Origin: Bacteroidales bacterium
GTDB taxonomy: Bacteria > Bacteroidota > Bacteroidia > Bacteroidales > F082
Length of the DNA: 62,078 nt
Assembly: GCA_028277395.1 (NCBI GenBank)
Contig: JANQGJ010000092.1
Location: 1 to 62,078 of the forward strand
Direction of reading: 5' to 3'
In this document: piece after piece, positions 1 through 9,891 of the stretch
How the letters are laid out: each line of letters starts with the position of its first letter
Numbering within the stretch: the first letter of the stretch is position 1
Translations under genes and position numbers: made by a program
Notes under the pieces: generated by a model
What the model saw: the letters and a program-made list of their open reading frames with translations, nothing else
Told to the model about the DNA's origin: nothing
Databases searched by the model: none

Positions 1-91
1 TTTGCGAAAGCGGAGATTTATCGGAGTGGTACCATGGGTGCGAAAATTTTTTATTTAATTCATTATCAGTAAAATAAAAAATTATAAACAC

Positions 92-1225
92 ATGAAAAAG
101 CTCCTGTTATTAACCTTATTTGCGATTCTGTTTATAAACGGTAACACACAGGAATCCAATAGTAGCAAAAAGAAATTATCGTACGATTTTAGCGGTTTTG
201 TTAACCTGAATGCTATTTGTGATTTTAATGGTTTAGATAACTTTGATGACTTCACAACTTCACAGATACCAATCAACCCTTCACCATATGAAAATACATT
301 CAGATTTCATATGACTGCCCGACAATCAAGGTTGAATTTTGGAATTAATTATGACTCTCCCTGGGGAACAGTTAAAGGGTTTGTTGCCGGTGATTTTTAT
401 AGTGGCAGTACAGGGAGCACCTCCTTTTTCAGGTTAAGAGAGGCATATCTGGAAATTGGCAAACTATTACTCGGTCAAACAAACACTACGTTTGGAAATC
501 CTGATGTAGTGCCTGTAACTATAGATTTTGAAGGTCCAAACAGCGGTCCTACACTAAGAAATCCGATGATCAAATACTCAAACAGGTTTAGGCATAACTG
601 GAGTTACAGCCTTGCCCTGGAAATGAGAGGAACTGATATACGCGCATTTAATAAAACCGGTGATCCTTTTATCGCCATACCGGGTCTGGTTGGAAATATT
701 AGTAAATCCGGAGAATGGGGTGAGATTACCCTAAGTAGTATGATTGATATAACCCGATACTTCGATGCCGATTCGGTTCAGAAACATGAAATGGGATACG
801 GCGGAGCATTATCAGCTATCATAAATACATGGAAGCAAAACCATTTCAGTGTTTTTCTTGTTTCAGGTAGCGGAATTGCAAATTACATTTCTGATCTTTC
901 GGGACTTGGATATAACGGCGTTCCTGATGTTTCAGCCAATAAACTTGTCATGCTTAACAGCTTTGGAGGATTTATAGCATATACACAAAACTGGACAGAA
1001 AAGCTAAGCTCAAATTTCATATTCAGCTACGTAGATCTTGAAAAAACTCCACTGTTAAATGAAAATGATTTCAGATTTAGTAAATATGCCCTGGTCAATA
1101 TTTTCTATAGTCCATTTAACCGGCTAACATTTGGGGCAGAGTATATTTATGGAGAATTATTTGTGCAAAATGATGATAATGGAGATGCAAACAGGTTGCA
1201 ACTCCTTGTTCAATTTAGCTTTTAG
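92..1225 (+). CDS. DcaP-like outer-membrane porin
   Basis: Predicted outer-membrane beta-barrel of 377 residues. It starts with a signal peptide (MKKLLLLTLFAILFINGNTQ) and continues with alternating hydrophobic/polar strands, for example a RQSRLNFGINYDSPWG stretch and a LREAYLEIGKLLLGQTNTTF stretch that are typical of DcaP-like trimeric porins. It ends in an aromatic-terminated strand (LQLLVQFSF), the usual barrel-assembly signal. It probably lets small anionic solutes cross the outer membrane, but the substrate cannot be read from sequence. The gene stands alone on the plus strand and its 3' end overlaps the convergent deaminase gene by 11 bases. The DcaP family assignment is from general resemblance; the porin nature is much surer. 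Confidence 0.8.
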   Translation: MKKLLLLTLFAILFINGNTQESNSSKKKLSYDFSGFVNLNAICDFNGLDNFDDFTTSQIPINPSPYENTFRFHMTARQSRLNFGINYDSPWGTVKGFVAGDFYSGSTGSTSFFRLREAYLEIGKLLLGQTNTTFGNPDVVPVTIDFEGPNSGPTLRNPMIKYSNRFRHNWSYSLALEMRGTDIRAFNKTGDPFIAIPGLVGNISKSGEWGEITLSSMIDITRYFDADSVQKHEMGYGGALSAIINTWKQNHFSVFLVSGSGIANYISDLSGLGYNGVPDVSANKLVMLNSFGGFIAYTQNWTEKLSSNFIFSYVDLEKTPLLNENDFRFSKYALVNIFYSPFNRLTFGAEYIYGELFVQNDDNGDANRLQLLVQFSF

Positions 1226-1643
1226 TACTTTCAATTGGTAAATATTCCAATTCTATTCCTGCGCGTTTTAACAAATCAAGTCCATCAGTAATCCGGTATT
1301 TTCTTGAATATACAACCCTTCGGATACCTGCCTGGATAATAAGCTTTGCGCATTCAATACATGGTGAATCTGTTATATACAAAGTTGATCCTTCACTACT
1401 GTTATGTGATTTAGCAACTTTTGTAATTGCATTGGCTTCAGCATGCAGCACATATGGTTTCGTATTACCTTCTTCATCTTCACACACATTTTCAAAACCT
1501 GACGGGGTTCCGTTGTAACCATCCGAAATTATCATACGGTCTTTTACAATCAAAGCCCCGACTTTACGCCTGTTACAATATGAATTCTCCGCCCATACCT
1601 GAGCCATTTTTATATAACTTTTGTCGAATTTTTTATCTTTCAT
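1215..1643 (-). CDS. dCMP deaminase / ComE-type cytidine deaminase family protein
   Basis: A 142-residue zinc-dependent deaminase. The HAEANAI motif supplies the first zinc ligand and catalytic Glu, and PCIECAKLII supplies the two zinc Cys residues (PCxxC). The CNRRKVGALIVKD start and ISDGYNGTPSG segment are typical of deoxycytidylate deaminases, which make dUMP for thymidylate synthesis; a tRNA or free-base deaminase is less likely. It lies 55 bases downstream of the S9 peptidase gene on the same strand, so it could be cotranscribed. Length is normal for the family. The start ATG (1641-1643) is the only good choice. Confidence 0.88.
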   Translation of the reverse strand: MKDKKFDKSYIKMAQVWAENSYCNRRKVGALIVKDRMIISDGYNGTPSGFENVCEDEEGNTKPYVLHAEANAITKVAKSHNSSEGSTLYITDSPCIECAKLIIQAGIRRVVYSRKYRITDGLDLLKRAGIELEYLPIESTKS

Positions 1644-1698
1644 TTTTGATTGATCGTGTATTGAAATTATTTAATTCTATGATGCCGAAATTTACATA

Positions 1699-4497
1699 TC
1701 AGTCAAATTCAAAACCAAAACTCTTACCTTTTTTAAGAGCTGGAACACCGGTTTTCATCCAAACAGGCATTGGAGCATCCTTTAAGTAATGATCGAAATA
1801 TTGCTGCATACGAATTGTAAGATCTTTACAGTCAGCCCTTCTTTTTAAATTATGGGGAGCTCCGTTGTACACAAGCATCCAGACTGGTTTGTTCAATCTC
1901 CGCATTGCATTAAACAGTTCAATACCCTGGTACCAGGGAACCGCTCCATCATCATCATTATGCATTATCAGTAATGGTGTTTCAATCCTGTCAACACTAA
2001 ACAAAGGTGAATTGAGCATATAAAGTGGTAATTTATCCCAAAGGTTCCCTCCTATTCTGCTCTGGGTTTGTTCATATTGGAACGCTCTGCTTTTACCACT
2101 TCCCCACCTTATTCCACCATATGCACTGGTCATATTACTAACCGGAGCACCTGCCATTGCTGCTTTGTACATATTGGTTTGTGTTATAACAAAAGCAACC
2201 TGATATCCACCCCAGCTCTGTCCCTGAATTCCTAACCTTTTTCTGTCGATGAAATCATACTCATCACACATCGCCTGAGTACCGCTTACAATGCAGTCAA
2301 AGGCATTTGGACCAGGATAACCGGTTGTATATTTGATGTCTGGAATAAAAATAATGTAATCATTACTAACATAATAAGTGAAATTGATTACCGACCTGAT
2401 TGGCTTTGGAGAATAGTAGGTATGTAACCGATCGTTATATTTTTCATAAAAATAAACAAGCATCGGATATTTCTTTTCGGCATCCATATTTTCCGGGGTG
2501 TATAACAATCCTTGTAAAGTATCCCCATTGAAACTAACCCAATGAACCAATTTAACATCTCCCCATAAATAATTACTCTGCTGTGGATTTGCATTTGTGA
2601 TTTTCCTGATTGATTTAAAGCTCAAATCACTAACATACAAGTCCGGAAACAAAGTAAAAGACTGTTTTGTCCATATTATTTTTGGTGAATTTTTTGCTTT
2701 AACGGGTCTGCTAAACTCAACACTTTCCATTATTATCTTTTCAGGAAGACTTCTTTCATAAATGTTAAGTGTATAAAATCCGTCATCTTTGGTCACTTTA
2801 TTAAAGGCTTCCAAAAGCATCTGATCGGGCAGATAACGCAACTCTTTATCTAATTTTCGATACCTTAACTGAATTTTATTATTCCGGCCATATTCTCCGG
2901 TAACATTCTCTGCCGGTATTTTACCTGTTGGATCAAATAGCCACAAATCGTACTCATCATATATTACAACATCACCTTTCTTTGTCCAACCGGCAATACC
3001 ATATGGAGGAGCTTCGTTTGGGATATCATTTTGTTCATAATAAAAGTTCACCCTTAATTTATTGGTTAAGTTCACATATTTATCTTTTGTAATATCATAT
3101 GAATTCCATGAACTATCCGCAATATTGTACCATAAAACATACTTCTGATCAGGTGACAGCATAACACTGGATGCGACTTTTGATAAAATCTGATTCTTTT
3201 CTCCTGTTTCCCTGTTTACCAGATAAACATCTTTATATCTGCTTGCTTCCCAGGAGGTCATTCTCATATAAGGCTGTCTGGTGAAACCAAGGCTATATTT
3301 ACCTGTACTTTTTTTATCAATATCCAACAACCTGACTTTCGTATCAGCAAGTTGCACAACATCATTTCTTTTGGGAAAATAAACAGTATAATAACTTCTT
3401 TTTTTATCTTTTTCAAGTTCTTTTAGCTGCTGAGGCTGTAACCTTATATCTTTCCAGTTCCATACATCAACACTAACTTTTTCATCATCAGTTAAAGTGT
3501 CTTTAACAGGTGGATCAGGTTTTGGGGTCGTACCAAAGTATAACTCTGTTCCCGAATCATTGAAATATATTTTCCCATTTTTACTTACTGACCATCCGTC
3601 CTTTAATGCTGAGTAATCAATTCCCGATACAAGCTCCTGACTTTTCTTTGAAACATTGTAATAATATAACCCGAAAGCTTTTTCTTTAACTGTATCAGAA
3701 GAATAGGTAAAAGCAATCTGATTTCCTTCATTATCAACAGTAATATTCTCTGAGTAACCCGGTTTGTTAAATATTACTTCTTCTTTTTTTGTAACCGGAT
3801 CATAATTGATAACCTGTATGGAATCAATGCTATCACCAAAAACCCTTACAAAAGAACAAACCTTACCATCTTTTGCAAAAGCATATTTCGTAACGTTACC
3901 ATAGGTAACAGAATCACCGGTAACAGGATTCAGTAATATCAATAGTTCACCCTTTTCTTTCTTTTTTGCAGATTTTTCCTCTTTCTTATCATTTAAGGTA
4001 TCTGAAACAATTGTATCTGATGTCTCAGGTACTTCTTTCATTAAAAAAGCAAAGTAGTCTGATCCATTCTCAGGTAATTTAAAACTACTCAGTTTGGGAT
4101 ACTTCAATACTTTACCGGATTTCATAATAAAAATCCCGATGGAATCTTTTGGTAGTTCTTCCTTTTTAACTTTCTTAAGTTTTGCTTTTCTTACTGTATC
4201 GTGCTGCGGCTTAATTCTAAACACTACAAATTCTGAATTACCTGATATTACAGGTTTATATCCCCTGCTAACCTGGTTATATTTATCAGATTCAACATCG
4301 TATATGACTAGGGTGCCATCACCTTCCTGTGGATTAATTTCATAGACAATCAACCTCCCGTCATTGGAAATTGATTTATTTTCAATGGATTTCCACGAAT
4401 CGTAAACTGAATGATCTATGGGTATTTTTGTTTGGGAAACTAATTGTAGTACACCAAATGTAATGAATAAAATTACAATGATTCGTTTAAAGTGCAT
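1699..4497 (-). CDS. Prolyl oligopeptidase family (S9) serine peptidase, exported
   Basis: A 932-residue exported peptidase. An N-terminal signal peptide (MHFKRIIVILFITFGVLQLV) is followed by a long beta-propeller-like region (about residues 40-660) and an alpha/beta-hydrolase domain at the C-terminus. The nucleophile elbow is GQSWGG with Ser761, the acid lies in HNDDDGAVP (about Asp850), and the histidine is in GAPHNL (His882). S9 enzymes of this layout trim short peptides in the periplasm. A Lys/Glu-rich insert lies near residues 165-180. Family membership is secure, the exact cleavage preference is not. A candidate -7 element (TAATTTTG on the minus strand, 4566-4573) lies upstream. Confidence 0.92.
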   Translation of the reverse strand: MHFKRIIVILFITFGVLQLVSQTKIPIDHSVYDSWKSIENKSISNDGRLIVYEINPQEGDGTLVIYDVESDKYNQVSRGYKPVISGNSEFVVFRIKPQHDTVRKAKLKKVKKEELPKDSIGIFIMKSGKVLKYPKLSSFKLPENGSDYFAFLMKEVPETSDTIVSDTLNDKKEEKSAKKKEKGELLILLNPVTGDSVTYGNVTKYAFAKDGKVCSFVRVFGDSIDSIQVINYDPVTKKEEVIFNKPGYSENITVDNEGNQIAFTYSSDTVKEKAFGLYYYNVSKKSQELVSGIDYSALKDGWSVSKNGKIYFNDSGTELYFGTTPKPDPPVKDTLTDDEKVSVDVWNWKDIRLQPQQLKELEKDKKRSYYTVYFPKRNDVVQLADTKVRLLDIDKKSTGKYSLGFTRQPYMRMTSWEASRYKDVYLVNRETGEKNQILSKVASSVMLSPDQKYVLWYNIADSSWNSYDITKDKYVNLTNKLRVNFYYEQNDIPNEAPPYGIAGWTKKGDVVIYDEYDLWLFDPTGKIPAENVTGEYGRNNKIQLRYRKLDKELRYLPDQMLLEAFNKVTKDDGFYTLNIYERSLPEKIIMESVEFSRPVKAKNSPKIIWTKQSFTLFPDLYVSDLSFKSIRKITNANPQQSNYLWGDVKLVHWVSFNGDTLQGLLYTPENMDAEKKYPMLVYFYEKYNDRLHTYYSPKPIRSVINFTYYVSNDYIIFIPDIKYTTGYPGPNAFDCIVSGTQAMCDEYDFIDRKRLGIQGQSWGGYQVAFVITQTNMYKAAMAGAPVSNMTSAYGGIRWGSGKSRAFQYEQTQSRIGGNLWDKLPLYMLNSPLFSVDRIETPLLIMHNDDDGAVPWYQGIELFNAMRRLNKPVWMLVYNGAPHNLKRRADCKDLTIRMQQYFDHYLKDAPMPVWMKTGVPALKKGKSFGFEFD

Positions 4498-4974
4498 AAT
4501 TGAAATTATTTGTTTAAAATATCAACACATGAAATGTGCTTAGGATACTTTGTAAAATGCAGTTACAAAATTATGAATTTTGACTTAGGAAATTACCTGA
4601 ATGACAAACCAAAAAAAAGATCGGACAGGAGATAATAACTCTGGCATTTCAATCTGTTTATGCAATCGTTATAATTCATGCTTATTACGGATATCAACTG
4701 AAAGCATAAACTATATCAGGTTAATTTATGGTTAATTTTATAAACGACATATTAACAAATATATTTATAGATATTTTTGCAATCGAAAGTTTATGAAAAT
4801 TACCAACAGTTCAACAATACATTTATAGTTTTAAAATTCTAAGGTTTTTTGTTGAAATCAGTGATATACTGTATTTTCAATGGAAAAATATCCTAAATTT
4901 ATACATTTTAAATTTATGGTACTTTAGTTTTGAAATTAGTACAAATAATACCTGACATATCAACATAAAAAAGT
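4498..4974. other. Divergent intergenic region between S9 peptidase and glycogen cluster
   Basis: 477 bases without a convincing gene, very AT-rich, between two divergently transcribed units. It should carry promoters for both. Matches to the Bacteroidota -7 consensus TAnnTTTG are TAATTTTG on the minus strand (4566-4573), TATTTTTG (4772-4779) and TAGTTTTG (4925-4932) on the plus strand. None has a good TTTG at the expected -33 spacing. A direct repeat of TAAATTTAT (near 4893 and 4910) and a GTACT/AGTAC dyad just before the debranching gene could be regulatory, but both are short. Confidence 0.5.
4925..4932 (+). promoter_or_regulatory. Candidate -7 promoter element for the glycogen cluster
   Basis: TAGTTTTG fits the Bacteroidota TAnnTTTG element and would give a leader of about 40 bases before the ATG at 4975. 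No clear -33 TTTG is present at normal spacing. A second match at 4772-4779 would give a leader of about 190 bases. Confidence 0.35.
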
Positions 4975-6921
4975 ATGAGTTACATAGATTTTGATAAAAC
5001 ACAACTTGTAAATTTAAAATACTCGCTACACAGGGAATTACTTCGGACAAATCGTGCAGGAAGCTATGCCAGTACTACAATAATTACTACAAACACAAGA
5101 AAATATCATGGATTATTGGTTGCTCCACAACCAAATATTGATGATAATAACCATGTACTGCTCTCTGAAATAGATGAGACTATCATTGCGAACAATTTTG
5201 AGTTCCATGTAGGGATGAGAATGTACCCAGGTGAGGTCTATGAACCTAAAGGTCATAAATATTTAAAAGAGTTTGTATCTGACCCAAATCCAAAACTTGT
5301 TTATCGCATGGGAGGTATTGTATTCGTAAAGGAATACATTTTCGCTGCAAATGATGACCGCATGTTTATTAAATATACTTTAGAAAAAGCGTCTCAGGTG
5401 GTTACATTCAGACTTAAACCCTTTCTTGCTTTCCGAAATGTACATAGTTTGTCTAAGGAAAACGATCATGTTAACAAAGAATTTAAAGAAGTTAAGAATG
5501 GAGCAAGCTGGCAACTTTATGATGGTTATTCCAGAGTGTTTTTACAATTTTCCAAAAAACCCGTTTATTCGCATGCTCCAACCTGGTATTATGACATAGA
5601 TTACATCAGAGAAAGAAAAAGAGGTTATGAAAGTACCGAAGACCTTTATGTTCCGGGCTCATTTGATGTTAAACTCAAAGCTGGTGAATCATTGGTGATT
5701 TCTGCAAGTCTTGAAGAGAAAAACCCTTCTTACCTGAGAAGACAATGGACTTCAGAGGTTAATAAGAGAACTCCCCGAAATAATTACACTAATTGTTTAC
5801 TTAATGCTTCTGAAGAGTTCATCATAAGAAATAACGGTAAAACCGAAGTTGTTGCCGGATATCCATGGTTTGGACGTTGGGGACGGGATACTTTTATTGC
5901 ACTTCCGGGGCTTACACTTTCGCGGGGCGATATCAAGTCTTTTAAAGATGTTACAGATACTATGCTTGGTGAACTTAAAAACGGACTATTCCCAAATGTC
6001 GGGCATGGCGAAAAAGCTGCTTATAATTCTGTCGACACATCCTTGTGGTTTATCTGGGCATTGCAACAACTGCATAATTACAAGGATGATTCTACTGATA
6101 TCTGGAAAGAATATGGTGCATCGTTGAAGAAAATTCTAAACAGTTTCAAAAAGGGGACTTTATACAACATTAAGATGCATGAGAACGGACTAATCTGGTC
6201 GGGAGAACATGGAAAAGCACTTACATGGATGGATGCCATAATTGACGGAAATCCTGTTACTCCCAGAAATGGTTATGCTGTTGATATTAATGCACTATGG
6301 TACAACGCAATATGCTTCTGTTTAAAGCTTGCCACTGATGCTAATGATACAAGATTTATCTCAGGATGGAAAAAATGGCCGGAAATAATGAAAGAGTCGT
6401 TTAATAATGAATTTTGGGATGTGGAAAAGGGGTACCTTGCAGATTTCGTTATAGATGGTTATAAAGATTGGTCGGTTAGACCAAATATGATATTTGCAGT
6501 CTCATTTGATCATTCACCCCTGAATGATGAGCAGTCATTTAGCGTATTAAACGTTGTAAAAAATGAATTGCTGACAAGCAGAGGTCTTCGAACTCTATCC
6601 CCCAAAAACCCGGCTTATAAAGGACGATATAAGGGTGATCAGAAAGAAAGAGATAAAGCTTACCATCAGGGAACTGCATGGCCCTGGCTATTGGGAGCTT
6701 ATGCTGAGGCGTATTTAAAAGTATTTGGCGATCATGGTAAAGAAGCTATAGAGGAACTATACAATGGTTTTGAAGAAGTAATAAGCGATAGTGGAATAGG
6801 TACGATATCCGAAGTTTATGATGGAGATCCTCCCCACAAAGCCAGGGGTGCTATATCACAGGCCTGGAGTGTAGCAGAATTGCTTAGAATAAAACAGATG
6901 ATTTACAAAGAAAGTAATTAA
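4975..6921 (+). CDS. Glycogen debranching enzyme (amylo-alpha-1,6-glucosidase)
   Basis: A 648-residue cytoplasmic enzyme that removes alpha-1,6 branches from glycogen-like glucans. The N-terminal half (about 1-270) is the beta-sandwich domain of this family (TTNTRKYHGLLVAPQP is typical). The C-terminal (alpha/alpha)6 catalytic domain contains GYPWFGRWGRDTFIALPG, then SGEHGKALTWMDA, and AYHQGTAWPW near the end. No signal peptide is present. It is the first of three consecutive plus-strand genes (glycosyltransferase 20 bases downstream, then a GH57 amylase), an arrangement common in Bacteroidota, where the three act together in storage-glucan turnover. Confidence 0.92.
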   Translation: MSYIDFDKTQLVNLKYSLHRELLRTNRAGSYASTTIITTNTRKYHGLLVAPQPNIDDNNHVLLSEIDETIIANNFEFHVGMRMYPGEVYEPKGHKYLKEFVSDPNPKLVYRMGGIVFVKEYIFAANDDRMFIKYTLEKASQVVTFRLKPFLAFRNVHSLSKENDHVNKEFKEVKNGASWQLYDGYSRVFLQFSKKPVYSHAPTWYYDIDYIRERKRGYESTEDLYVPGSFDVKLKAGESLVISASLEEKNPSYLRRQWTSEVNKRTPRNNYTNCLLNASEEFIIRNNGKTEVVAGYPWFGRWGRDTFIALPGLTLSRGDIKSFKDVTDTMLGELKNGLFPNVGHGEKAAYNSVDTSLWFIWALQQLHNYKDDSTDIWKEYGASLKKILNSFKKGTLYNIKMHENGLIWSGEHGKALTWMDAIIDGNPVTPRNGYAVDINALWYNAICFCLKLATDANDTRFISGWKKWPEIMKESFNNEFWDVEKGYLADFVIDGYKDWSVRPNMIFAVSFDHSPLNDEQSFSVLNVVKNELLTSRGLRTLSPKNPAYKGRYKGDQKERDKAYHQGTAWPWLLGAYAEAYLKVFGDHGKEAIEELYNGFEEVISDSGIGTISEVYDGDPPHKARGAISQAWSVAELLRIKQMIYKESN

Positions 6922-6941
6922 CCGAAAATGATATTATCACA

Positions 6942-8228
6942 ATGCGTATATTAATGTTCGGGTGGGAATTTCCACCACATATCACAGGAGGTTTAGGAAC
7001 TGCATGCTTCGGACTCACTAAAGGCCTGGCAAAGCATGATGTTGATGTAATATTCGTTGTTCCCAAAGCTTACGGAGATGAGAGTGAGGAAGCTGTCCGG
7101 CTCGTTAATGCCAGCGACGTTCCGTTTGATCTCAAAGATGAGAAGTATAATGAATACTGGAACAGAATAAAGTATTTCGAGATAGGTTCAAATATAGTTC
7201 CGTATGTAGGGCCTGAAGAGTTTTCGGAAATGATTGAAAAGAATAAAAAAACCGGTGAAGAGTTTTCAAGCCGGATATTTTCCAAACAATATACTTTTTC
7301 GGGTAAATATGGAGCAAATCTTATGGAGGAGATATCACGTTATGCATTGATAGCCTCCGCCCTTGCTTTAAAAGAAGATTATGACATAATTCATGCCCAC
7401 GACTGGCTAACATACCCGGCAGGAGTTGCAGCAAAAGAATCTTCAGGAAAACCTCTTGTGGTACATATGCATGCAACAGAGTTTGACAGAACAGGAGAGA
7501 ATGTTAATACTATTGTTTACGGTATTGAAAAAGAGGGTATGGAAAAAGCTGACAGAGTGATAACTGTTAGTAACCTAACCAGAAGGACTGTAACAGAAAA
7601 ATATGGAATTGACCCTGGAAAAGTTATAACAGTGCACAATGCTGTTGATCAGGACATGTTTTCCGAATTAGCTGAAGTAAAAAAGCACCTTAAAGAAAAG
7701 ATCGTTACATTTTTGGGCAGGATTACTTTCCAAAAGGGCCCCGAGTATTTCATAGAAGCGGCAAACAAAATATTACAAAAAGATAAAAATGTAAGATTTG
7801 TTATGGCAGGATCCGGCGATATGCTTAACAAAATGATCAAGAGGGTTGCAGAACTAAGAATTGCAGACAGATTTCATTTCACCGGTTTCCTAAAGGGTGC
7901 TGAAATCGACCGTATGTTTGCATTGAGCGATGTATTTGTAATGCCGTCAGTTTCAGAACCATTTGGGATTGTACCACTTGAAGCCATGAGATCCAATGTA
8001 CCGGTTGTTATATCAAAGCAATCAGGGGTTGCTGAAATTCTGGAACATGCACTTAAAGTTGATTACTGGGATGTAGATTCAATGGCCGACTCTATTTACG
8101 GCTTATGCCACTACAATGCAATTTCAAGTATGTTCAAGAAATACGGTAAAGAGGAGGTAGAAAACCTGAAATGGGAAGATGCTTCATTAAAGATCAAAGA
8201 TGTTTATGAACCGTTAATGCCAAAATAG
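6942..8228 (+). CDS. GT4/GT5-like glycosyltransferase (glycogen synthase type)
   Basis: A 428-residue GT-B fold glycosyltransferase. The N-terminal MFGWEFPPHITGGLGTACFG has the GGLG loop of starch/glycogen synthase-like enzymes. HAHDWLTYPAG ends the first domain, and the C-terminal domain has VTFLGRITFQKGPEYFIEA and SEPFGIVPLEAM, the nucleotide-sugar E-x7-E region. It most likely extends alpha-1,4-glucan from a nucleotide-activated glucose. The gene begins 20 bases after the debranching enzyme stop and precedes the GH57 gene, so translation as one operon is likely. It is shorter than classical GlgA, hence the cautious name. Confidence 0.87.
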   Translation: MRILMFGWEFPPHITGGLGTACFGLTKGLAKHDVDVIFVVPKAYGDESEEAVRLVNASDVPFDLKDEKYNEYWNRIKYFEIGSNIVPYVGPEEFSEMIEKNKKTGEEFSSRIFSKQYTFSGKYGANLMEEISRYALIASALALKEDYDIIHAHDWLTYPAGVAAKESSGKPLVVHMHATEFDRTGENVNTIVYGIEKEGMEKADRVITVSNLTRRTVTEKYGIDPGKVITVHNAVDQDMFSELAEVKKHLKEKIVTFLGRITFQKGPEYFIEAANKILQKDKNVRFVMAGSGDMLNKMIKRVAELRIADRFHFTGFLKGAEIDRMFALSDVFVMPSVSEPFGIVPLEAMRSNVPVVISKQSGVAEILEHALKVDYWDVDSMADSIYGLCHYNAISSMFKKYGKEEVENLKWEDASLKIKDVYEPLMPK

Positions 8229-8286
8229 GTGCTTATTTCCTGTAATAATTTGACTAAATAAAATATAAGAAAAACACATACATAAT

Positions 8287-9858
8287 ATGAGATCGATTTG
8301 TTTCTATTTTCAGGTTCACCAGCCATACAGGTTAAGAGAATATCGCTTTTTTGATATAGGTGATAAACATAATTACCTCGATGACTTCACAAATCAAATG
8401 ATAATGAAGCGTGTAGCTGAGAAGTGCTATTTGCCAATGAATAAGTTACTACTTGAGTTAATAAAGAATAAAAGCCTGGATTTTAAGGTTAGTTTTTCAA
8501 TATCTGGTACAGCTATGGATCAGTTTGAAAGATTTCACCCTGATGTTATTGAAAGTTTCAAAGAGCTTGCTGAAACGGGTAGTGCAGAATTTTTGGCTGA
8601 GACTTATGCTCACTCACTGGCTGCATTGAAAAGTAAAGATGAATTTGTGCGACAGGTGGAAATGCATGCTGATAAAACTGAACAGCTGTTTGGACTCAGA
8701 CCTGTTACATTTAGAAATACCGAATTAATATACTCAGATGAAATTGGTTCCATGGTTTCTGAAATGGGTTATGATCTTATGCTGACTGAGGGAGCAAAAC
8801 ATGTTTTGGGTTGGCGTAGTCCAAACTTTATGTATAATAGTGTTTCAAATCCGGAGCTTAAGCTATTATTGAAGAATTACAGATTAAGCGATGATATTGC
8901 ATTCAGGTTCTCCGAACAAAGCTGGAAAGAATGGCCACTCACCAGTGAAAAATACGTTGATTGGCTTGCTAATATAAATCCGGAAGAAGAAGTTGTAAAC
9001 CTGTTTATGGATTATGAAACATTCGGTGAACATCAGTGGGCTGAAACAGGTATTTTTGGGTTTATGAAAGAGCTTCCTGAACTGGTAAAATCAAAAACAA
9101 ACTTTAAATTCTCAACACCTAAAGAACTGGGAAAAGAACTTAAACCGGTAAGCCCGATACATGTTCCAACTCCAATATCCTGGGCTGATGAGGAACGTGA
9201 TTTAACAGCCTGGCTTGGAAATGATCTACAGGATGAAGCATTTGGAAAATTATATGAACTTGAATCTAAAGTCAGTACAATTACTAATACACAAATACTA
9301 AAAAACTGGTTGTACCTGCAAACGAGTGACCATTTTTATTACATGTGCACAAAGTGGTTTTCTGATGGTGATGTTCATAATTATTTTAATCCATACAGCA
9401 CTCCTTATGATGCCTTTATTAATTACATGAATGTACTTTCAGATTTCGCTATTCAGGTTGAAGAATATGCCGGTGAATCGAGAGATTTTAGAGGATTTAA
9501 GGAAGCAGTAAGTAATATTGCCGGCAAAGTTGAAAATGTAGCCAGAAAAACAGCAAAAACTACTTCAGAGAAAGCTAAATCAACATTTGCCAAAGGAAAA
9601 AACCTTAAGTTTGAAGATATAAAAGACATGTCCGATACTGCTGTTAAGAAACTTATCAAGGAAGTAAAACTGGAAGAACTTACTGTTGCTCTTAAAGATG
9701 CTGAAAAAGAACTTGTCGACAAAGTCTTACCTAATCTTGGAAAACGTGCAAAGAAGAAATATGATGATCTTGAAAAAGAAATTAAGAAGGTAAAGAAGTC
9801 TGATATTAAACGGTTCAGAAAGGATATAGAGAACAGGATCAAAGACCTTTGGGGATAA
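8287..9858 (+). CDS. GH57 alpha-amylase/4-alpha-glucanotransferase family protein with Lys-rich tail
   Basis: A 523-residue glycoside hydrolase family 57 protein. The catalytic barrel begins with CFYFQVHQPYRLREYRFF (HQP motif). FRNTELIYSDE carries the predicted Glu nucleophile and LFMDYETFGEHQW the predicted Asp acid/base. GH57 enzymes cleave or transfer alpha-1,4-glucan. From about residue 400 the protein continues for some 120 residues with a highly charged, Lys/Ala/Glu-rich, apparently all-helical tail (VARKTAKTTSEKAKSTFAKG and ALKDAEKELVDKVL are examples) that is not part of the catalytic fold. There is no signal peptide. It is the third gene of the glycogen cluster. Confidence 0.9.
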   Translation: MRSICFYFQVHQPYRLREYRFFDIGDKHNYLDDFTNQMIMKRVAEKCYLPMNKLLLELIKNKSLDFKVSFSISGTAMDQFERFHPDVIESFKELAETGSAEFLAETYAHSLAALKSKDEFVRQVEMHADKTEQLFGLRPVTFRNTELIYSDEIGSMVSEMGYDLMLTEGAKHVLGWRSPNFMYNSVSNPELKLLLKNYRLSDDIAFRFSEQSWKEWPLTSEKYVDWLANINPEEEVVNLFMDYETFGEHQWAETGIFGFMKELPELVKSKTNFKFSTPKELGKELKPVSPIHVPTPISWADEERDLTAWLGNDLQDEAFGKLYELESKVSTITNTQILKNWLYLQTSDHFYYMCTKWFSDGDVHNYFNPYSTPYDAFINYMNVLSDFAIQVEEYAGESRDFRGFKEAVSNIAGKVENVARKTAKTTSEKAKSTFAKGKNLKFEDIKDMSDTAVKKLIKEVKLEELTVALKDAEKELVDKVLPNLGKRAKKKYDDLEKEIKKVKKSDIKRFRKDIENRIKDLWG

Positions 9859-9891
9859 TTCTTATATTATCCTTATATTAGTTGTTCGGAG

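Noticed and set aside
1..72. Open frame at the left edge (ends YLIHYQ), possibly the end of an upstream gene
   Set aside because: Only 23 codons are visible and no family is recognisable; another frame is also open over much of the stretch.
5849..6127. Alternative-frame plus-strand open frame inside the debranching gene
   Set aside because: It overlaps the conserved catalytic domain of the real gene and shows no protein-family pattern.
9453..9842. Minus-strand open frame opposite the GH57 tail
   Set aside because: A mirror of the Lys/Glu-rich coding sequence giving a Ser/Phe-rich translation; no family resemblance.
9853..9872. GGATAA/TTATCC hairpin after the GH57 gene
   Set aside because: Only six pairs with no T run, so not a credible terminator.
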